Origin: Ascoidea rubescens DSM 1968
Taxonomy: Eukaryota; Ascomycota; Saccharomycetes; Ascoideales; Ascoideaceae
DNA: 64,000 bases
NCBI RefSeq assembly: GCF_001661345.1
Contig: NW_017962913.1
Location: forward strand, 1,307,428-1,371,427
Reading direction: 5' to 3'
Below are positions 22,221-33,452 of the stretch, piece after piece. Both the position numbers and the translations under genes were made by a program. A model generated the notes under the pieces. The model searched no databases and had not been told where the DNA came from. It worked only from the letters and a program-made list of their open reading frames with translations. Position 1 is the first letter of the stretch. The number at the start of each line of letters is the position of its first letter.

Positions 22221-22387
22221 TCTAAAGACACAATCCTAACGTCAATTCTAGCGGCTTACAACACTTGTTGCTTTAATTCTGTTGTTTTACTGGTGATTTT
22301 TCACTTTTTTTTCCCTCCAGAAAATTCCAGACCCGGCTCTCCAAATCAGGAAATACATAATTCCCGCCAAAGACCGCCGAAGTTGAA

Positions 22388-22393
22388 CACGTG
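22388..22393. promoter_or_regulatory. CACGTG site between OLA1 and SEC21
   Basis: CACGTG in GAACACGTGCAG, about 100 bp before the SEC21 start in a 273-bp divergent promoter. Confidence 0.4.
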
Positions 22394-22493
22394 CAGCTGC
22401 GATTTTTGAACAAGTTTCAACTTCAGAGCTCAGATCAAAAGAAGAAAACAGCTCTTCTTCTGCTGCTGCTGCTTCCAACCAACTCCATTCCCA

Positions 22494-25325
22494 ATGTCTG
22501 CTCTTTCCTACAAGAAGTTTGAGGACAGCGACTCAGGCGCATTGCCTGACAAGATGACCATTTTCCAGGACTGTCTCCAGGCCTTCAATGCTACTCCTGT
22601 CAACGCCAAAAAATGTCGACTACTATTATCCAGATTGATGAGATTGTTGTATTCTGGTGAAACCTTTCCTAGTCAAGAGGCAACTACTCTATTTTTTTCC
22701 ATTTCCAAATTGTTCCAGCACAAATCCTCCTCTTTGCGTCAAATGATTTATTTGGCCATCAAGGAACTAGCCACGATCTCTGATGATGTTCTTATGGTGA
22801 CTTCTTCCATCATGAAAGATATCCAAAATGGCGATTTGATATTCAAACCAAACTCAATTAGGACTTTAAGCAGAGTTCTCGATGGCTCCACGGTTCATGC
22901 CACCGAAAGAATCTTCAAAAATTGTATTGTTGATAGAAATCCAAATGTTTCATCTGCTGCTTTGATCTCATCATACCATTTGATTCCTGTAGCCAAAGAT
23001 GTTGTCAAAAGATGGACCAATGAAACTCAAGAAGCTGTTTTTGCCCAAAAATATTTTCCTTCAAATCAATTCAACAATTCAAGCAATTCTTCTTATCAAG
23101 ATTTATACACTTCAACTCCTTCATCCACTTTTTTCACCCAGTACCATGCTTTGGGTTTATTATATATCTTAAGGAGTCATGATAAAATGGCTTTAATGAA
23201 AATGATCCAAAGCTTAAGCGGTGTCAATTCTCCTCTTAAGAACTCAATGGCAATTGTACAATTAATAAAATATATCACTAAAATAGTTCATGATTCTAAC
23301 GACCCTCATTTGGCAAATACCCTATTCCCCAAATTATCAAATTTCTTAAAACACAGATCCGACATGGTTGGTTTGGAGGCTTCCAAGGCAATTTTATCAT
23401 CCTCTTTATTCACAAATGAACAACACGCAACTGCCATTTCTACTTTACAAGATTTATTATCTATTCCAAGAACTGTTACAAGATTTGCCGCTGTTAGAAT
23501 CTTAAATAGAGTTGCAATGAAAAATCCTGAAAAAGTCGTTGTTTGTAATGTCGAATTAGAAAACTTAATTTCCGATTCTAATAGATCAATTGCTACCTAT
23601 GCGATCACAACTCTATTGAAAACAGGTTCTGCTGAAACCGTTGATAGATTAATAAAAACAATTTCAAGTTTCATGAATGATATATCGGATGAATTCAAAA
23701 TCGTTGTAATCGATGCAATTAAAAACTTATCATTGAAATTCCCAGACAAATATAAATCGATGTTAGTCTTTTTATCTGACGTATTAAGAGATGACGGTGG
23801 TTTCCCATTCAAGAGTGCTGTAGTTGAAGCTTTGTTTGATATGATCCATTTCATTCCAGAGTCTAGAGATTCTGCTTTAGAAAACCTTTGTGAATTTATT
23901 GAGGACTGTGAATTTACTGAATTAGCTGTAAGAATCTTACATTTATTAGGTCAAGAAGGTCCCAAAACCAAAAACCCTACTCTTTATATTAGACATATTT
24001 ATAATAGAGTTGTTTTAGAAAATTCAATTGTTAGATCTGCTGCAGTATCTGCTTTAGCTAAATTTGGTTTAATTGATGATCCAACCATAAGAACTTCAAT
24101 TGAAATTTTACTAAATAGATGTCTTTGTGATGTTGATGATGAAGTTAGAGATAGAGCAACTCTTGCATTAAAATTATTAAAATCAAAGAAAAATACCTCG
24201 GATTCATCAAATATTATTGTCTCAGAATTCATTAGACCCTCAAAATTATATTCATTTCCAATTTTAGAACAAAAATTGGCCTTATATATTTCAAAGGGAG
24301 CATTTGAACTCCCATTCGATACCTCTTCCATTCCTCAGCTTTCTGAAGATGAAATCAAAGCTGCTGAATATCAAAGCAAAACATCTGTTACTTCAACTGA
24401 ACCAACACGACCCACTAAATCTAATCGTGATAGCACTATTAATCATTCACCTGCAAATGGTTCCAATGAAAAAAATAAATTCAGTGAAAAGGATTTACTA
24501 CAACAAAAATATAGTCAAGAAATTGCCTCAATTGAAGAGTTTTCTAGTCATGGTCCATTATTACATTCATCTTCAATTATAGAGCTTACAGAAAAGGAAA
24601 CTGAGTTTGTTGTTTTATGTGTTAAACATTTGTTTAAGGACTATTTAGTATTACAATTTAATGTTGAAAACACATTGCCATCAATAATATTAAAGATGGT
24701 TTCAGTTGTATCAATTCCAAGCAATGATTATTATGAAGAAGATTTTATTTTGCCAATTGAAACATTGGCACCTGAAGCTAAGGGGACTATCTATGTATCG
24801 TTTAAAAGACCAGTTGATGAGGAAGGGTTTGATATTATTGCAGAATCATTTTCAAACACATTATCATTTACTACACATGAAGTTGATCCTAGCACAGGAG
24901 AAGTCAGTGAAGAAGATGAGGGATTCCAAGACGAGTATCAAATTGAGGATTTGGATCTTATTGCAGGAGATTTTATTATACCATCATTTGTTGGGAATTT
25001 TTCAAATATATGGGATGAGCTTTCAAAGGAAAATGAAAATGTTGCAACGTTTAGTTTGAATAGTTATAATTCAACTGATGGAATACAAGGAGTTATTGAT
25101 AAATTGATTGAAAATCTTTCAATGATGGCGATTGAAGGTACAAGAACGTTTGAAAACAGTTCAAATAGTCACCTTTTGAAATTATATGGAAAATGTATAA
25201 ATGGTGAAAGAATTGCGGGAGTTATTAAATTAGCATCAAATTCTAAAGATGGTGTAATTGCTAAAGCTATTATAAGAGCAGATTCATTTAAATTGAGCGA
25301 AGTTGTTCTTAATAGTGTGGCTTAG
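22494..25325 (+). CDS. SEC21: Coatomer gamma subunit
   Basis: COPI coat subunit needed for Golgi-to-ER retrograde vesicles. An N-terminal adaptin-like HEAT solenoid spans about residues 20-560 (FQDCLQAFNATPVNAKKCRLLLSR read in parts, SVNSP-type GVNSPLKNSMA, VRDRATLALKLL). It is followed by a Ser/Thr/Lys linker and the C-terminal gamma appendage (about residues 690-943) with FKDYLVLQFNVENTLP. 943 aa against 935 in S. cerevisiae. The opening part uses TTG, CTA, TTA, CTC and CTT for Leu but no CTG. Confidence 0.96.
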   Translation: MSALSYKKFEDSDSGALPDKMTIFQDCLQAFNATPVNAKKCRLLLSRLMRLLYSGETFPSQEATTLFFSISKLFQHKSSSLRQMIYLAIKELATISDDVLMVTSSIMKDIQNGDLIFKPNSIRTLSRVLDGSTVHATERIFKNCIVDRNPNVSSAALISSYHLIPVAKDVVKRWTNETQEAVFAQKYFPSNQFNNSSNSSYQDLYTSTPSSTFFTQYHALGLLYILRSHDKMALMKMIQSLSGVNSPLKNSMAIVQLIKYITKIVHDSNDPHLANTLFPKLSNFLKHRSDMVGLEASKAILSSSLFTNEQHATAISTLQDLLSIPRTVTRFAAVRILNRVAMKNPEKVVVCNVELENLISDSNRSIATYAITTLLKTGSAETVDRLIKTISSFMNDISDEFKIVVIDAIKNLSLKFPDKYKSMLVFLSDVLRDDGGFPFKSAVVEALFDMIHFIPESRDSALENLCEFIEDCEFTELAVRILHLLGQEGPKTKNPTLYIRHIYNRVVLENSIVRSAAVSALAKFGLIDDPTIRTSIEILLNRCLCDVDDEVRDRATLALKLLKSKKNTSDSSNIIVSEFIRPSKLYSFPILEQKLALYISKGAFELPFDTSSIPQLSEDEIKAAEYQSKTSVTSTEPTRPTKSNRDSTINHSPANGSNEKNKFSEKDLLQQKYSQEIASIEEFSSHGPLLHSSSIIELTEKETEFVVLCVKHLFKDYLVLQFNVENTLPSIILKMVSVVSIPSNDYYEEDFILPIETLAPEAKGTIYVSFKRPVDEEGFDIIAESFSNTLSFTTHEVDPSTGEVSEEDEGFQDEYQIEDLDLIAGDFIIPSFVGNFSNIWDELSKENENVATFSLNSYNSTDGIQGVIDKLIENLSMMAIEGTRTFENSSNSHLLKLYGKCINGERIAGVIKLASNSKDGVIAKAIIRADSFKLSEVVLNSVA

Positions 25326-26129
25326 AAAAAATCCCACAAAGTTATAGAAATAAAATTGCGCATAAAATTTATCTTATTTTATAGGTAAATAACGTATTTA
25401 ATTAATTATAATAATAATTTTTATTTATTTTTGTTTTCATTTTTATTTTTTTATTTTTAATCTCAAATTCATTTAAAAAATTTAGGTTAGATAGTGATAG
25501 TTATGGTAGTAAAATGAAAATGAAAATGAAAATGACAATAAAAATAAAAAGTAGTAATAGTAGAATTTAGCAGTTTAAATTTGACAAGAAAAAAAACAAC
25601 AAAATATAAGATAATAAATAAAATAAAAAAACTAGTCAAAAAACAATCAAAAGGACACAACCCATATATAAAGAAAGAAGATAAGTGAAAACATACCCAT
25701 GAAAAAGTTAAATGAAAATAAGTAGAAAAATAAATATCAAGATTAATATTTATAAGAAAAACAAAAAAAAAGGTAAAAGTGAAAAAACAAAAAAAAAGGT
25801 AAAAGTGAAAAGTGTATAACGTAATGAAGATGAGAATATGAAGGAAGAGGAAAAAACAGAAAAAAACAAAACAAAGATAAGAAAAAAAAAAAGAAAAAAA
25901 ACTTATTTTGAATTATTAAATTAATTGCAATTTTATGTTAATTATATGTTAATAATTTTTTTTTATTTTTTTTTATTGAAGAGTTTAAATTATATGGTAC
26001 ATATAAACAGAGGAGTGAAATGGTAGTAAGAGAAAAAAATGGAGAAATAGAAAGGATATAATATGATTGACATGAGGGTAAATATGATAAAGAAGGATTA
26101 GATAAGAATAGGAGGAATATTGTGATGTA
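25326..26129. other. AT-rich convergent spacer
   Basis: 804 bp between the 3' ends of SEC21 and CAF40. Very A/T-rich with homopolymer runs, and an AAAATG tandem run near 25513-25540. A sample line (25741-25800) has 10 G/C of 60. No gene seen. Confidence 0.5.
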
Positions 26130-27629
26130 TTAGTTATTTTGATTCAAGTTTGATAGTAAAGTTTGAAGGCATTTGTTTGTATTTGGATCTTCTCTTAGAA
26201 TTATTTTAAAAGTTGAGTCACGTAAAGGGTTTGGTAAACAAGTGATTAAGGCATTTTTAGCAGATTGATTATCACTTAATCTAAGATAACATCTTACTAC
26301 ATGTTTTAGTAATCTTGCAGTTTGATGTTTAACAAGTTGATCAACCATTGAGTTTAGTACAGTATTAACAGCGTTAAATCTTTCCATTGTTTGGCAAATG
26401 TATTCTAAACCGTTGTCGTCTAGTAGAATTTTTTGGACGATGAAGATAGCTACTGTTTTCGATAATTCAGTTGAGGATTCCATGATTTTAAGACAAAGAG
26501 GAATGATTTCAGTGTTTAATAGGAAGGATATAACATCTGGAGAATCGTTTTTAACTAAGGCCCCAATGACACCCAAGGAGGTAAGTCTCAAGTATTCAAA
26601 GGATCTTGATTTTGAATCAGTGTTTAAGAAAGGGTATAGGAATAAAGGTAAGTCAGCATTTAAGAAAAGGATTCTAGTATCGGGATGAGAGGCTACGCAC
26701 TGGAGTAAAGCTAGGGCATTGCAGACTCTGTTGGAAGCAGTAGGAGACAAAGTTGGAGGATCTAGTAGTGGGTAGACCGAGGTGATTTCATTAAGTAGAG
26801 AAGACATGACACCAAAGGAATGCCAAAGGACTAAAGCTAAATCGTCATATCTTTCTCTTGTTTTGCCCAATTCTAATAGGGCTTGTTCTTTATTGGGGCC
26901 ATAAATGAATTCGATAAGCCATTTGTAGACGTTTTTGTCATCTAGGGCCTTGTTAGAAGTGATAGAATAGGAGTCTTGAACTGATAGAGTTGATTGATTT
27001 GCAGAAGGGGTAGGTGTTGCAGAAGATTGAGATTGAGATTGAGATTGAGATTGAGATTGGGATTGTAATTTTTGTTGTTGCTGAGATTGCAAGTTAGAAT
27101 TGGAATTGATTTGTAACAGAGATTGTTGGGATTGTTGGGATTGTTGAGATTGAAGCAGTGGTCTTGGTTTTGATTGAGCATTATGAGATTGAACAGAGTG
27201 TTGACCGGCTAGTTGAGCAGCGTTCATTGTCTGTTGCAATTGTTGTTGAGAGACAGGGGTATATTGAGGTGAATGAGAATAAGGATTATTGTGCAAGTTG
27301 TTCAAGTTGTTCAAGTTGTTCAAGTTATTTAAGTTGTTTAAGTTATTGTTATTGTTGATATTATTGTTGATATTATTGTTGATATTGTTGTTGTTGTTAT
27401 TATTATTGTTACCATTATTTGCATTATTACCATTATTTAAATTGTTTCCATTATCGCCATTGTTGCTGTTTGCGTTCTGCGAATTTTGTTGATTGAAGTT
27501 GGCCACAAAGTTGTTTAAGTGGTTGGCAGCGATTTGGGCAGGAGTGTCGGGAGTAGAGTAGGAGGATTGTTGGTGCAAGAGCTGTTGCTGGACAGCAATG
27601 TCCGAGTAAATAGCGGGACCTCTGTACAT
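26130..27629 (-). CDS. CAF40: CCR4-NOT subunit CAF40/RCD1
   Basis: Armadillo-repeat subunit of the CCR4-NOT deadenylase (human CNOT9), binding peptide motifs and nucleic acid. Start ATG at 27629-27627 ([10 protein letters not shown]); the longer upstream frame opens only at a TTG. Residues 1-230 are Gln/Asn/Ser low complexity with homopolymeric Asn, LNN and SQ repeats. From about residue 228 the RCD1 domain is complete: [72 protein letters not shown] and [15 protein letters not shown]. 499 aa. The Q/N-rich N-terminus is typical of yeast Caf40 but longer. Divergent from BUL1. Confidence 0.95.
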   Translation of the reverse strand: MYRGPAIYSDIAVQQQLLHQQSSYSTPDTPAQIAANHLNNFVANFNQQNSQNANSNNGDNGNNLNNGNNANNGNNNNNNNNNINNNINNNINNNNNLNNLNNLNNLNNLNNLHNNPYSHSPQYTPVSQQQLQQTMNAAQLAGQHSVQSHNAQSKPRPLLQSQQSQQSQQSLLQINSNSNLQSQQQQKLQSQSQSQSQSQSQSSATPTPSANQSTLSVQDSYSITSNKALDDKNVYKWLIEFIYGPNKEQALLELGKTRERYDDLALVLWHSFGVMSSLLNEITSVYPLLDPPTLSPTASNRVCNALALLQCVASHPDTRILFLNADLPLFLYPFLNTDSKSRSFEYLRLTSLGVIGALVKNDSPDVISFLLNTEIIPLCLKIMESSTELSKTVAIFIVQKILLDDNGLEYICQTMERFNAVNTVLNSMVDQLVKHQTARLLKHVVRCYLRLSDNQSAKNALITCLPNPLRDSTFKIILREDPNTNKCLQTLLSNLNQNN

Positions 27630-28099
27630 GGCGGGTAAGGAGAAGCAGCAGAGTAGAGAAACGAAGAAGCAGAAGAAGCACAGGAAGTAGGAGAAGCTGG
27701 TGAAGGAACACAAGATAAACAGACCCACTCGCGAAAAGTGACACAAATCCGCCGGTGGCGTGCACGGCACGTGCAAGGCTGTTTGCGGATATCTGGCTGA
27801 GTCAGCACCGAGTCATGTTCTGTGTTGTGACTGCGTTTCAGAGCGTGTGCGTGCGTTTCTGGCGGAGAGAGACTCCGGCCGGAAGCGACGCAGAGAAGGA
27901 GCTGGAGCAGCGCAGGTATATATAGCTGGGCTCCTGCTGGCTGGGATCTGGTGGGCTTTTGGAAGGAGTGCACTGCTCAGAACCACCAGAACCGCCAGAA
28001 ACAGTACCAGAACCAGAACCAGAACCAGAACTGCTGCCACAGTCCAGCTGCTGCGTTTCATCCATCTTCATCATCCCAGCCAAACTGTATTCTGTGGAA
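27630..28099. promoter_or_regulatory. GC-rich divergent promoter CAF40/BUL1
   Basis: 470 bp with a CACGTG at 27768-27773 and a CAGAAC-type hexamer repeat near 28005-28030. GC-rich compared with both genes. Frames within it on either strand overlap one another and are not called. Confidence 0.5.
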
Positions 28100-30369
28100 A
28101 TGGCTGCTCTCAGTATGTACCTCTGGTGCCGTATGGCTTAATCTAGATTTATACTTTGGTTATATCGATGCTCTTGCTAGATCTGTTTGCTCTGCGTTGT
28201 GCTTTCTCACTGCTTATGCTTTCCTCTCTCCATAGATATACTAACACAGTTTCCTAATATGGCCCTACAGACGATGAACAGTTGTTCGACATCCTTCCAT
28301 CTTTTCAGATGCACCAGACCTTTATAAATTGTCCGCCAAAGCACTTTCCGACCGGCAGTGCTGAGAATCATGATTCCACTCCTGATGTCAACCATAACAG
28401 TAACAACACTACTACAAATGCCAACACTAGCAGCATAGTTGTATTGCCAGATTACCATTCAATCAACAACTCCCAGCTTAGAAGAATCTCAAATGCTAGC
28501 TCAATTGATTCCACCAACTCAAGCACCTCTGTTAGCTCGACCGACTCAATCGACGTCCTTGATTCCTCTATCGATTTCGATACCATCTTATCCCTAAAGA
28601 AATTAAACAATCCCTTTATCAAACTATCAGTGATCTTGTTGTCCCATCCCAACAAAGTCATCGAATTCGACAGCAAATCCATCCTATACGGCTATGTAAT
28701 ACTCGAAAATACCTCTCGAAAACCCATTACTTTTGACAACTTCTACATCTCCTTGGAAGGCCATATCGTTATCCAAAAGACGTCTACCAAACTAATAACC
28801 AAAAATTTCCTTAAAATGGTAGATCTAAGTGGTTCCTGGTCCTATGGCTATATAAAGCCCTCGCTAAATAAACTATCTTACTCCTTTGGTCTGTACCAAT
28901 ATAACACTAAAAACCCTCTCACTCATAAACTAGAAAACTATTACCTAGGTTTACCCTCAAATAGAATCCTTTTGCCTTACACCAAATATAAAAAAAACTT
29001 CTTATTCAAATTCCCTTCTTCTCTATTGGATAACTCTTGCCGTCATAGTATCCAATCCCATTTATCTTTGCCTCCATCTTTTGGCATCAACAACCACCAA
29101 ATCCCAAATTTTAATGATTTGTCCCCGAATATTATATCAGGTATCGATTATATCGATAACCTTAACGGTACCTCCATTTTGACTAAAGATTATAACCATA
29201 ACAACTGTATCTATTATTTAATCAACGCTAAATTGATCCAGTCTCCCTCAAACACAAAAAATGACTACTATAAACCTCCAACTACTCAAATCACTAAAAA
29301 TTCACAATATTACCTAAGATTCATTCCCTCACTACCTTCTCCAACTGCTGATTCAATCTCAATTCTAAACTCCAATTTTAACACTTCAACCACTATTATC
29401 CAATTGGAAAATTTTTACACCTCGCTATTAGAAGCAAAACAAAACATTCTTAAAATTATTAACTATAATCAAAATCAAAATCAAAATCAAAATCAAAACC
29501 AAAATTCTTCTCTCAAAGACGAAGCTTTAGTTGCTCAAAAGGAATTGGAACTATCTCAATTGAAATATCTAGATTTCTTCCATAACCACAACACCGATGG
29601 AGAAAACCCATACCATCCTTATCCTACTACTAATGCATCTAATGTCGAAGAAAAATCCTACTACACTACATCTGAGGTTGAAGTCCAAATTCCGATTAAA
29701 TTGTTTCCAAGAAATTCGATTAAATTATCAAAAACACAAATCAGCTCAATTAACGCTAGGATTAAATTGCCAAAATACCATCTACCTTATATCTATCCCA
29801 AAATTCTTCACAAGAATAAGCAATATAAATACGACATTTCAAATCCAGCAAAAAACCCAAAGAGCTTTGTGTTTTTTTTAAATTTTCCAAAAGAGTTGAT
29901 GAAATTGCCTAAAATCGAAAAAATCAATTTAAATTTAGTTGCGTTAACTATATCATCATTAAGATCTGTCCCAATTAGCTTTTCCCCCTCGATTTTTATG
30001 AACTCATATTTCAACTCGTACTCAACTAAGATTCAAAAATTTCACAACGAATTAAACCATTCAATTATCGAAAAATTGCCATCGGATATTCTTTACTTTG
30101 TTGAAGCACTCAGAAAAATCAAAGTTGAAAAGGATATTTTTCCTATTTTCAATACGGAAAATTTCGAATCCTCAATTGAACAAGACAATAATCAACTCAA
30201 ATGTTCAATCAACTGGGACTTTAAGAAAAATATACCAAACCATAAGACCATTATCCCCAGTTTTCAAACTTGCCTTGTTAGCAGATTATACTATGTTGAA
30301 GCAAATCTTATTTTTGATAATAAGATGTCAATAAAAGTTCCTATTCCTGTTACTGTTTGTGCTTATTAA
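28100..30369 (+). CDS. BUL1: BUL1/BUL2-like arrestin-related Rsp5 adaptor (spliced)
   Basis: Arrestin-fold adaptor that recruits the Rsp5 ubiquitin ligase to plasma-membrane permeases. Exons 28100-28112 (ATG plus ten bases) and 28271-30369; the 158-nt intron has GTATGT, branch TACTAAC at 28239-28245 and CCTACAG. The junction makes an Asn and joins MAALN to DEQLFDILPSFQMHQTF, aligning with Bul1's DVLPSFEMYNTL. Other family blocks: the core N-domain around IEFDSKSILYGYVILEN, FLFKFPSSLLDNSCRHS and HLSLPPSFGI. 703 aa, shorter than S. cerevisiae Bul1 (976). No PPxY is present; LPDY occurs near the family PPxY position. A QNQN run lies at about 29467-29505. One in-frame CTG at 28891. Confidence 0.88.
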
Positions 30370-32119
30370 GAATTCTATTCCAATATTTTGAATATCTTTT
30401 ATTATGTGTTTTGTTTTATAAATTTTTTTCAAGCCCTATAGCTTTTTCAAACCCTATTACTTTTTTCTTTTTCTTTTTCTTATTATCATTATTATTCTTA
30501 TTATCATTATTATTCTTATTATCATTATTATTTTTTGTATTATACTAATGTTTCAAATCTATTTATAAATAAAAAGTTATTTATCGTGGTTATTGAAATT
30601 TTGAGTTTTACAAGCTGTTTTATAAGGTGTTTTTTTTTGTATTTATTTGCTTTTTAGGCTTTCTTTGTCTATTTCCTTGTTCTGTGCTAGCATCGATTCT
30701 TTTGAAATTTCAATAAAAAAAATAAGTAAATGGGTAAAACCATGAGTCAAAAATAGAAATAATAATGAGAACTCAAACAAGAATGAAATTTGAAGCTTGG
30801 ATGATACATCTGAGAAATTTCTGAAAATTTTGTGGAAATTTTGTGAAAATTTTGTGGAAAATTTAAAATCTTTTTTCTAACATTTCTTCTTCTTTAAAGC
30901 ATACATTTGCACTTGAAAACCTGAAGGAAAATTCCAAAAGCGAAAAACTTTCTGTTTTGTTTTGCTTTTTTGTTTGGCGTTTGTGGGTTTAGCAGCAGAA
31001 AAGATCAGCCTGCCCAAATCATTTTCTCGTTTTCAATTGTTTAACGTGCATTTGCTAGGCTGATCATAATCCCACTGGGAGCCAGTGAGTTGTATGAGCT
31101 AAACCGACAACCAAATAGGTTGTTCTCGCCTCTGCAAAGGGGTTGCAATTGAGTTTAGTCGCCAGCTGCCCATCATCCAACGCTGGCACCAGACTAAACA
31201 AGTCTGGTAAAGGCTCTTGAGCAACACCGGAAGGAGCTGAAACAGAGGCAACCACCATCAACCACACCTTCTCCAGCTGCCTCGCACCTCCTCCAACTGG
31301 TGCACAGACCGGTGGAGCCCTGCTCCTGGCGTGCTGCCTATTGTCCTGTGGTGCTGTTTCGTCCTCAGATACAGCAGAAACAGCAGATACAGCAGACCCG
31401 AAAGATACAGCAGCCAGCGTTTGCTCTTCTCCTTTTTCTCCTTCCTCTCCTTCTTCTCCTTCTTCTCCTTCTTCTCCTTCCTCTTCACACCTCTTCGCTC
31501 CACCATCACATCTTCCAATCCCATACATTTTCCGCGTCTAGGCCTTCCACAATAGCGACGCACGTCTGCCTGGCTGCTACCAGACCGCATCGCCTGCTGG
31601 CGCGTCTCCAGCCCGCTGCGCCAAAACACGCTCCAGTCAGACCCGCGGACGCAGCCACCCAATGAGCGCAGCGCAGGGCCGATTAGAGCTCGAGTGCGTC
31701 ACAACTACAACGGCGCGCCAGCTGGTGAGGCCAACCCGTAACAATCTGCGTAAAACCATAAGCGTGCAGGTCTGGGAGTGTAGGTCAAGTCAAGTCTTAT
31801 TTGGAAAGAGAATGATAGCTGTGATTGGAATTGGAGAGTTAGTGAGTTATTGAGTTAGTGAGGTGAGCTACAGCTGAAGCAAAACAATTGCTAGCAACAG
31901 AGTTGGGCAGAGCTGGAGCTGCTAGCCAGTCTCGTTAAGAGCGATTTGGGCTTAGGCTTTTTTTGGTTCAGGAATTGCATCTGTATAGCACAAAAAAACA
32001 ATATATAAGTCATTTATCCACCTCTACTTTTTCTCTTTCTGTTCTCCAGTACAATCCTCTCTATCTCATTGCGATCTATCCTACACAACGCAAATATTCA
32101 TATTCGTATTCTCCAAGAC
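30370..32119. promoter_or_regulatory. Long GC-rich upstream region of the small spliced gene
   Basis: 1.75 kb between BUL1 and the 70-codon gene. Bases 30430-30540 are T/A microsatellite. From about 30950 to 31900 the sequence turns strongly GC-rich (31621-31680 has 41 G/C of 60). It includes a CTTCTC polypyrimidine tract at about 31425-31490 and GAGTTAGTGAG repeats near 31836-31865. Frames exist on both strands in the island but show no domain, so they are not called. Confidence 0.5.
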
Positions 32120-32427
32120 ATGTCTGCTCCAGCTACTGTATGTCATGATCCAGCTGCTTTTGCTCTAGCTATTGTTTTTGCTTCTCCATCATTCTAGGAT
32201 TTCTACTAACTATTTCTTTCTCTTTCTTACAGGAAACAAAACCAGTTGAAACCCCAGCTGCTCCCGCTCCCGCTCCTGCTGTAGAAACAGTACCTGCAGA
32301 GCCTGCTGTTCCAGTCGAAGAATCTGCCAAACCAGCCGAAGATGCCCCCAAAGACACTTCAAAAAAACCAAACCCATTAAAGAAATTGATTGCCAAATTA
32401 AAGGGCGTATTTTCAAAATCTAAATAA
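32120..32427 (+). CDS. Small Ala/Pro-rich protein with basic C-terminal helix (spliced)
   Basis: I do not recognise the family. Exon 1 is 32120-32137 (MSAPAT), exon 2 is 32233-32427. The 95-nt intron has GTATGT, a perfect TACTAAC at 32204-32210, and TTACAG. The protein is 70 aa: an acidic Ala/Pro/Glu/Val-rich first part (repeats of PA, VPAEPAVPVEE) and a basic, potentially amphipathic helix at the end (PLKKLIAKLKGVFSKSK). No signal peptide or membrane segment. The perfect splice signals, the open frame on both sides and a pyrimidine-rich leader just upstream argue it is real. Its very long GC-rich upstream region hints at regulated or strong expression. Function unknown. Confidence 0.75.
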
Positions 32428-33452
32428 ACAAGATGCTACTGATCATAACCAAAAATTAATCTTAAAACTACCTAGAATCTTTTTATTTTACAACCACTGA
32501 CTGTTTTTAATCCAAGTTTTTTTTTCTCTTTCTCTTTATTTTTAGATGGGTGCACTTTTTTAATGTTTATTTATCTTTATCTTTTTATCTTCTATATTTT
32601 ACTTTTACTTTTTCATATATTCATTTAATAATTAATGATTAATAATTTACTTCCTTCTTTACGTATTTAGATGCCATTGCGTTCTTGCTAATTAATCCTT
32701 TTAAGTTAACAAATTAGTACTACGATAAGGTCATATTTTAATTGCACACACTAACTTCAAAATAATGATCATTCAATACCATTAAACTTGTAAATTTTCC
32801 ACTTCTAATTTTATTGACTCATATTCCCTGATAATCCCATTTCTTAACAACCTCCTAAGAGTCTAATCTCTTACAATTGCCCCCGGTATCATAATTTGAT
32901 CCACATTGTAATAATTACTCTTCCTTTCTTTCCTTTCTTTCATTCTTTCTATACAATTCAATTTAAAAGCAGGTAGAAAGAAATCTCTTTATTTTTTTGT
33001 TCTCATAATCTTATTACTTTATTATTACCATCTTAGGTTTCTTTCCGACTCTGACTGAATTCCTCAATTTGATCTTTCTTTTTTTGCCTTTTTTTGCCTT
33101 TTTTCTTCTAATACCAATCTTTTCGTTAATTTCGATCATCTGCAAATGCGTAAATGATTTACGTAAACCACATCGTTTCTTGTTCGTGATAACCGTTCAC
33201 ATTTCGTTATTCCGCTCCGTCTTGCATCGATCAGTTTCGTATCCGTTAGAAAGGAGCGGGTTTTTTATGCGGATTATGTAATATTCCATTTTCCATTTTT
33301 TGATTTTCCATTGGACTAAATTTTTCCTTCTTTTTGCAATTTGACTATAATTGAATCGAGATTATTGATATAAACAAGAACTGAATTTAATAAAAGAAGC
33401 AAAATAAAAAAAAAGCAAAAAAAAAACTATTCCTCAATACTCCAAGCCTGAA
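32428..33452. other. Spacer with a compact structured segment
   Basis: About 1 kb, AT-rich, before RSM23. Within it 33149-33163 is a dyad (CGTAAAT, one base, ATTTACG). Also 33212-33218 (CCGCTCC) pairs with 33253-33259 (GGAGCGG), which is followed by six T at 33261-33266, resembling a pol III-type end. The segment 33140-33266 is richer in G/C than its surroundings. Confidence 0.4.

Noticed and set aside
27630-27776. N-terminal extension of CAF40
   Set aside because: Opens at TTG and encodes a Cys/Phe-rich hydrophobic stretch not seen in the family; the ATG at 27629 fits.
31064-31665. Frames of 121-154 codons on both strands upstream of the small gene
   Set aside because: They translate the CTTCTC/GAGAAG tract into Leu, Pro, Ser or Glu-Gly runs, and opposite strands are equally open. 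Composition artefact.
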